A stretch of 18,991 bases of DNA from Pseudomonadota bacterium (lineage in GTDB: Bacteria > Pseudomonadota > Gammaproteobacteria > Steroidobacterales > Steroidobacteraceae). The stretch covers positions 1-18,991 of the forward strand of contig JAEWLQ010000026.1 in the NCBI GenBank assembly GCA_023457495.1, read 5' to 3'. This document shows positions 14,389-18,991 of this stretch, in pieces. The stretch's first letter is position 1, and each line of letters opens with the position of its first letter. The translations under genes were made by a program, and so were the position numbers. The notes under the pieces are model-generated. The model had not been told where the DNA came from. It was given only the letters and a program-made list of their open reading frames with translations, and did not search any database.

Positions 14389-14466
14389 GTAATACCCTCA
14401 GGGCCCTAGCTTCCCGCTGCCCATGCGTGTATGAAGAGGCAGGTTAACGTCCCCTTAATCGGCCAG

Positions 14467-14805
14467 ATGGCATCCAGTCACATTTTCAAGATTATGTTCG
14501 TGAACCAGGGCAAGGTTTACGAGGTTTATGCCCGCAAAGTGAGCCAGGGTCGCTTGTTCGGGTTCATCGATGTCGAAGAACTCGTGTTCGGCGAACGCTC
14601 GACGGTGGTGCTGGACCCGGGCGAAGAGCGCATCAAGTCCGAGTTCACCGGCGTCAAGTGCACGATGATCCCCATGCACTCGGTCCTGCGCATCGACGAA
14701 GTGAAGAAGCAGGGCACCGCCAAGATCAGCGCGCTCGAGGGCGGCAACATCACGCAGTTCCCGATGTCGATGTACCCCCCCGCCGGCAACGACCCAAAAA
14801 AATAA
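14467..14805 (+). CDS. DUF1820 family protein
   Basis: The 112-residue product (from ATG 14467) matches DUF1820 over its whole length: HIFKIMFVNQGKVYEVYARKV, GFIDVEELVFGERSTVVLDPGEERIKSEF, VKCTMIPMHSVLRIDEVKKQGTAKI. The family is widespread in gammaproteobacteria, small, soluble and of unknown function; nothing in the sequence suggests membrane or export. The frame is open to an ATG at 14431, which would add 12 residues that the family lacks, so the downstream ATG is preferred, though its Shine-Dalgarno is weak. The gene is divergent from the TagH-like gene and upstream of purL on the same strand. A palindromic stretch of about 150 bases and a separate promoter candidate lie between it and purL, so co-transcription is doubtful. 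Confidence 0.88.
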   Translation: MASSHIFKIMFVNQGKVYEVYARKVSQGRLFGFIDVEELVFGERSTVVLDPGEERIKSEFTGVKCTMIPMHSVLRIDEVKKQGTAKISALEGGNITQFPMSMYPPAGNDPKK

Positions 14806-14806
14806 T

Positions 14807-14959
14807 GGGGACATTCCCCGTTTCCTAGCAAACGGGGACAGACCTGGGCGCGATGCGCGGGTCCGCGCCGGTTTCCGGCAACTTCGTAGGAACCAGGAGC
14901 ACCGGGCAGGGAATCGGGGCCCGGGATCGCCGATTTTCTAGGCAATGCCGGGTGTCCCC
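14807..14959. repeat. REP-like palindromic element with GGGGACA ends, upstream of purL
   Basis: Directly after the DUF1820 stop lies GGGGA-CAT-TCCCC (14807-14819). It overlaps a second stem, CCCCGTTT/AAACGGGG (14816-14823, 14830-14837, loop CCTAGC). A second GGGGACA starts at 14834. The inverted counterpart TGTCCCC lies at 14953-14959, so GGGGACA motifs in opposite orientation bracket about 150 bases. No T-run follows the stems, so a simple intrinsic terminator is unlikely. The pattern resembles repetitive extragenic palindromes mobilised by REP-associated transposases, but this is a pattern match only. Confidence 0.45.
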
Positions 14960-14967
14960 TTTACAAT
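14939..14967 (+). promoter_or_regulatory. Candidate promoter of purL with a very short leader
   Basis: TAGGCA (14939-14944) and TACAAT (14962-14967), with a 17-bp spacer, make a plausible sigma-70 promoter. The expected transcription start, around 14974, is only about 6 bases before the purL ATG at 14980. No Shine-Dalgarno is present in the bases between. Confidence 0.5.
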
Positions 14968-14979
14968 GCGCGCCCTCCA

Positions 14980-17900
14980 ATGATCGAGCTCCCCGGCGCC
15001 TCTGCAGTTTCCGATTTCCGCATCGCCAAACTGCGTCCTGCGCTCGAGTCACTGCAACCGGGGCTCGGCGCCATCCGCGCGCGCTACGTCCACTTCGTCG
15101 ATCTCGCCCGCGACCTCGACGCGGCTGAGCGGGCGCTGCTCGAACGACTCCTGACCTACGGGCCGCGCGAGGACGGAAACTCCGCCGCGCCGGCCGCCGG
15201 CGCCTCCGAGATCGTGATCGTGCCGAGGTTCGGCACCATCTCGCCCTGGTCCAGCAAGGCGACCGACATCGCGCACGTCTGCGGGCTCGACGCGGTGTTG
15301 CGCATCGAGCGGGGCATCGCGTGGAGCCTCTCCGCCGCGCAGCCGCTGTCGCGCGACGCGCTGGAAAAACTCGCCGCGCCGCTCTTCGACCGCATGACCG
15401 AGACCGCGCTGTTCGATCGCGCGGATGCGGTGCGCCTGTTCGCGCACGAGGCGACGCGCCCGCTGCGGACCGTGTCGCTCGCCAACGGCCGCGCCGCGCT
15501 GGTCAAGGCGAATACCGAGCTCGGCCTCGCGCTGTCGGACGACGAGATCGACTATCTAGTCACGAACTTCGCGGCGCTGAAGCGCGACCCCACCGACGTC
15601 GAGCTGATGATGTTCGCGCAGGCGAACTCCGAGCACTGCCGCCACAAGATCTTCAACGCCGACTGGATCGTCGACGGGCAGAAGCAGCCGAAGTCGCTGT
15701 TCGCGATGATCCGCAACACGCACGCGAAGAATCCGCAGGGCGTGCTCTCGGCGTACCGCGACAATGCCGCGGTCATCGAAGGCCCGCTCGGCAAGCGTTA
15801 TTTCCCGAATCCGGAAGATGGCGTTTACGGCGCGATCGACGAGCCCATCGACATCCTCATGAAGGTGGAGACGCACAACCACCCGACCGCGATCTCTCCG
15901 TTCCCGGGCGCGGCCACGGGTTCGGGTGGCGAAATCCGCGATGAGGGCGCGACGGGCCGCGGCGCGAAACCGAAGGCCGGCCTCACGGGCTTCTCCGTTT
16001 CGCACCTGCGCATCCCGGGGTTCGAGCAGCCGTGGGAGCAGAACCGCATCGGCAAACCCGATCGCATCGTCTCCGCGCTGGACATCATGAACGACGGGCC
16101 GATCGGCGGAGCCGCATTCAACAACGAATTCGGCCGGCCCAACATCGCCGGCTACTTCCGCACCTTCGAGCAGGCGGCGGAGGGCGATCCGGCCAATCGC
16201 GTGCGCGGCTATCACAAGCCCATCATGATTGCCGGTGGCCTCGGTAACGTGCGCCGCAAACACGTCGAGAAGAGCGAGATCCCGGTCGGCGCGAAAGTCG
16301 TCGTGCTCGGTGGCCCCGCAATGCTGATCGGACTCGGCGGCGGTGCGGCCTCGTCGATGGGCAGCGGTAGTTCGAGCGCGGATCTCGATTTCGCCTCCGT
16401 GCAGCGTGGCAACCCCGAGATCCAGCGCCGCGCGCAGGAAGTCATCGATCGCTGCAGCGCGCGCTGGAGCCAGAATCCCATCCTGCTGATCCACGACGTG
16501 GGCGCCGGTGGTTTGTCGAACGCGGTGCCCGAGGCCGTGGCGCACACGGAAGGCCGCGGCGCGGTGATCGACCTCGGCGCGATCCCGAACGACGAGCCCG
16601 GCATGTCGCCGATGGAACTGTGGTGCAACGAGTCGCAGGAGCGCTACGTGCTCGTCATCGATGCGGCCAAGCTCGATGACTTCGCGTCGATCTGCGAGCG
16701 CGAGCGTTGTCCGTTCGCGGTGATCGGCGAGATGAACGACACCGGCGTGCTGGTGCTCGAGGACCGGAAGAACGGCACGCGCCCGGTCGACATGCCGCTG
16801 GATGTCTTGTTAGGCAAGGCGCCGAAGATGCTGCGCGATGTGAAGAGCGCCGCGCCGGCGCAGAAGCCGCTCGATCTGGCGTCCCTTAATCTGCGCGACG
16901 CGGCCTATCGACTGCTGAAGTTTCCGGCGGTCGCGGACAAGACGTTCCTGATCACGATCGGCGATCGCACGGTCGGCGGCATGATCAGCCGCGACCAGAT
17001 GGTCGGACCATGGCAGGTTCCGGTGGCCGACGTCGCCGTCACGATCTCCGACTACTTCGGGCACACGGGCGAGGCGATGGCGATGGGCGAGCGCACGCCG
17101 GTGGCGGTGCTCGATGCGCCGGCTTCGGGCCGGCTCGCGGTCGCCGAATCGCTGACCAACATTCTCGCCGCGGACATCGGTTCGCTATCCAACGTGCGGC
17201 TGTCCGCCAACTGGATGGCCGCGTGTGGTGAGCCAGGTGAAGACGCCGCGTTGTACGCGACGGTGCACACCGTCGGCGAAGAACTCTGTCCCGCGCTCGG
17301 CATCGCGATCCCGGTGGGCAAGGATTCGCTGTCGATGAAGACGGTGTGGAGCGAGGGCGCCGCGAAGAAATCGGTCGTCGCCCCGGTCTCGCTGATCGTG
17401 ACCGCGTTCTCGCCGGTGGGCGACGTGCGCACGACCTGGACGCCGCAGCTGCGCACCGACCTCGGCGCGACAACGCTGCTGCTTGTCGACCTCGGCTTCG
17501 GCGCGAACCGCCTCGGTGGCTCGTCGCTCGCGCAGGTGTACGGATCGCTCGGCGCGACTCCGCCGGACCTGGATTCGCCGCAGCGCCTGCTCGGCCTCGC
17601 GGCCGCGCTCGCGGAGCTGCGCGCGCAGGGGCTGGTGCTCGCCTATCACGACCGATCCGACGGCGGCGTGTTCGCGACGCTGGCCGAGATGGCCTTCGCG
17701 GGGCATTGCGGTCTCGACGTCAAACTACCGGCCGGCGCCAATGGCGCGGCGGGCGCGCTGTTCAGCGAGGAGCTGGGCGTCGTGGTGCAGGTGAAGTCCG
17801 CGAATCTCGACGCGGCGCGCGCGATCTTTGCGCGCCATGGGCTCGGCGAACACACACATGCGCTGGGCTCGACGACGCGCGAGATGCGCGTCCGCATCGA

Positions 17901-18882
17901 GGCGGCGGGCGGGCGTGTCGATGAATCCTGGGAAGACCTGCGCCGCGCCTGGTCCGAGACCTCGTTCCGCATGCGCGAGATGCGCGACGAGCCGGTCTGC
18001 GCCCGCGAGGAATTCGCCGCGGCCTGCGATCCGGGCGCGCCGGGACTCAACGTCGCGCTCACGTTCGATCCGAACGAGGACATCTCCGCGCCGTACATCG
18101 GCAAGGCTCGTCCGAAGGTGGCAGTGCTGCGCGAGCAGGGCGTGAACAGCCAGATCGAAATGGCCGCGGTGCTCGAACGCGTCGGCTTCGAGTCGCACGA
18201 CGTGCACATGACGGACGTGCTCTCCGGCCGCGTGAAACTCGATCAGTTCCGCGGCCTCGTGGCCTGCGGCGGCTTCTCGTACGGCGACGTGCTCGGCGCG
18301 GGCGAGGGCTGGGCGAAGTCCATCCTGTATCACCCGGCGACGCGCGATGAATTCCAGAAATTCTTCGAACGCACCGACACGTTCTCGCTCGGCGTCTGCA
18401 ATGGTTGCCAGATGTTCGCGGCGCTCAAGGAAATCGTGCCCGGCACGGCGAGCTGGCCGCGATTCGTGCGCAACCGCGGTGAGCAGTTCGAAGGACGCTT
18501 CTCGCTGGTCGAGCTCACGCGCTCGCCATCGATCCTGCTCGCGGGCATGGAAGGCTCGATGCTGCCGATCGCCGTCGCGCATGGCGAAGGCCGCGCGGAG
18601 TTCGCGAACGAGGCGGCCGCGAAGGCATTCAGCGCCGGCGGGCTCGTGTCCGCGCGTTACGTGAACGGCGACCGCTCGGTCGCGACCACCTACCCGGCGA
18701 ACCCGAACGGCTCACCCTTCGGCATCGCCGCCATCACGAACGAAGACGGCCGCGTCACCATCACCATGCCGCACCCCGAGCGCTCGTTCCGCTACGCGCA
18801 GAATTCCTGGCGCCCGGACAACGCCGGCGAGTACAGCGGCTGGTACCGCATGTTCGCCAACGCGCGGAAGTGGGTGGGGTGA
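14980..18882 (+). CDS. purL: Phosphoribosylformylglycinamidine synthase (single-chain)
   Basis: PurL makes FGAM from FGAR, glutamine and ATP in the fourth step of purine synthesis, in the cytoplasm. The 1300-residue length matches the large single-chain enzyme of gamma- and betaproteobacteria (E. coli about 1295). The N-terminal linker domain is recognisable from VSDFRIAKL and YVHFVDL. The FGAM-synthase/AIRS core includes VETHNHPTAISPFPGAATG-like sequence from residue 296, NSEHCRHK, and the second AIRS half (GDRTVGGMISRDQMVGPWQVP, IPVGKDSLSMKT). The glutaminase domain begins near K1046 and has GVCNGCQ with catalytic C1140, and H1265 and E1267 in MPHPERSF, so the triad is complete. The ATG at 14980 gives an N-terminus that aligns with E. 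coli PurL; it lacks a Shine-Dalgarno. A 33-bp inverted repeat starts 5 bases past the stop. Confidence 0.98.
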   Translation: MIELPGASAVSDFRIAKLRPALESLQPGLGAIRARYVHFVDLARDLDAAERALLERLLTYGPREDGNSAAPAAGASEIVIVPRFGTISPWSSKATDIAHVCGLDAVLRIERGIAWSLSAAQPLSRDALEKLAAPLFDRMTETALFDRADAVRLFAHEATRPLRTVSLANGRAALVKANTELGLALSDDEIDYLVTNFAALKRDPTDVELMMFAQANSEHCRHKIFNADWIVDGQKQPKSLFAMIRNTHAKNPQGVLSAYRDNAAVIEGPLGKRYFPNPEDGVYGAIDEPIDILMKVETHNHPTAISPFPGAATGSGGEIRDEGATGRGAKPKAGLTGFSVSHLRIPGFEQPWEQNRIGKPDRIVSALDIMNDGPIGGAAFNNEFGRPNIAGYFRTFEQAAEGDPANRVRGYHKPIMIAGGLGNVRRKHVEKSEIPVGAKVVVLGGPAMLIGLGGGAASSMGSGSSSADLDFASVQRGNPEIQRRAQEVIDRCSARWSQNPILLIHDVGAGGLSNAVPEAVAHTEGRGAVIDLGAIPNDEPGMSPMELWCNESQERYVLVIDAAKLDDFASICERERCPFAVIGEMNDTGVLVLEDRKNGTRPVDMPLDVLLGKAPKMLRDVKSAAPAQKPLDLASLNLRDAAYRLLKFPAVADKTFLITIGDRTVGGMISRDQMVGPWQVPVADVAVTISDYFGHTGEAMAMGERTPVAVLDAPASGRLAVAESLTNILAADIGSLSNVRLSANWMAACGEPGEDAALYATVHTVGEELCPALGIAIPVGKDSLSMKTVWSEGAAKKSVVAPVSLIVTAFSPVGDVRTTWTPQLRTDLGATTLLLVDLGFGANRLGGSSLAQVYGSLGATPPDLDSPQRLLGLAAALAELRAQGLVLAYHDRSDGGVFATLAEMAFAGHCGLDVKLPAGANGAAGALFSEELGVVVQVKSANLDAARAIFARHGLGEHTHALGSTTREMRVRIEAAGGRVDESWEDLRRAWSETSFRMREMRDEPVCAREEFAAACDPGAPGLNVALTFDPNEDISAPYIGKARPKVAVLREQGVNSQIEMAAVLERVGFESHDVHMTDVLSGRVKLDQFRGLVACGGFSYGDVLGAGEGWAKSILYHPATRDEFQKFFERTDTFSLGVCNGCQMFAALKEIVPGTASWPRFVRNRGEQFEGRFSLVELTRSPSILLAGMEGSMLPIAVAHGEGRAEFANEAAAKAFSAGGLVSARYVNGDRSVATTYPANPNGSPFGIAAITNEDGRVTITMPHPERSFRYAQNSWRPDNAGEYSGWYRMFANARKWVG

Positions 18883-18886
18883 GGGC

Positions 18887-18985
18887 GTTGGTGCCGGGTG
18901 AGAAATCGCTGAGTTAGCGAGGTGGTGCCGCCGACGCGACGATGACGCCCGGCGCTAACTCAGCGATTTCTCACCCGGCACCAAC
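18887..18985. repeat. Perfect 33-bp inverted repeat after purL (REPIN-like)
   Basis: Arms 18887-18919 and 18953-18985 are exact reverse complements around a 33-base GC-rich centre. Each arm contains its own small stem-loop, TCGCT-GAGTT-AGCGA at 18906-18920 and its mirror in the right arm. The element is thus two short hairpin units in opposite orientation, as in REPINs. No T-run follows, so it is not a standard terminator, although a transcript of it would fold very stably. The window ends 6 bases later, so further units may lie beyond. Confidence 0.9.
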
Positions 18986-18991
18986 CACCCA

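Noticed and set aside
12964..14409. A 481-codon open frame opposite the TagH-like gene
   Set aside because: It is Arg/Ala/Gln-rich with no domain and exactly shadows a well-supported gene. Its codon pattern is that of an antisense frame.

Overview
The window is 18,991 bases of very GC-rich bacterial chromosome. It has a large Xanthomonas/Caulobacter-type TonB-dependent receptor, an outer-membrane and periplasm oriented protein set, a DUF1820 protein and a single-chain 1300-residue PurL. Together these point to a gammaproteobacterium of the xanthomonad/Steroidobacter kind. That placement is inferred from gene content only; no rRNA is present. Most of the window is ordinary housekeeping and accessory chromosome, with no phage, transposase, CRISPR array or defence cluster.

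Layout. Positions 1-633 hold the 3' part of an exported thioredoxin-fold (DsbA-like) gene. It converges on a two-gene minus-strand operon (630-2246) encoding a prolyl-4-hydroxylase-type oxygenase and a LOG-family nucleotide-binding protein. A strong terminator (2281-2317) then ends the minus-strand TonB-dependent receptor gene (2344-5364). The receptor's upstream region (5365-5628) carries a promoter candidate, two inverted repeats and a 10-bp phased T-rich repeat. Divergent from it is an EamA/DMT transporter gene, which overlaps tail-to-tail with a DUF72 gene. Next come tadA, then a likely yceI plus double-DUF1080 pair, all on the plus strand. A minus-strand lytic transglycosylase gene follows and appears to share its promoter region with a divergent tRNA-Ser(CGA).

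The tRNA-Ser is followed by the most unusual piece of the window, about 180 bp at 11132-11308. It contains a perfect 22-bp inverted copy of the tRNA T-arm region, then four consecutive tight hairpins, and ends in an 18-bp direct copy of the tRNA 3' end. After it lie a minus-strand ECF42-type sigma factor with its usual DGPF/YCII partner, an orphan TagH-like FHA gene, a divergent DUF1820 gene, and purL.

Two further non-coding elements flank purL. A GGGGACA-bounded palindromic stretch (14807-14959) lies upstream, and a perfect 33-bp inverted repeat (18887-18985) lies directly after the stop codon; each of its arms folds into its own small hairpin, which is REPIN-like. I found no clear new enzymatic system. 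The candidates for something undescribed are these compact palindromic elements, chiefly the one attached to the tRNA.
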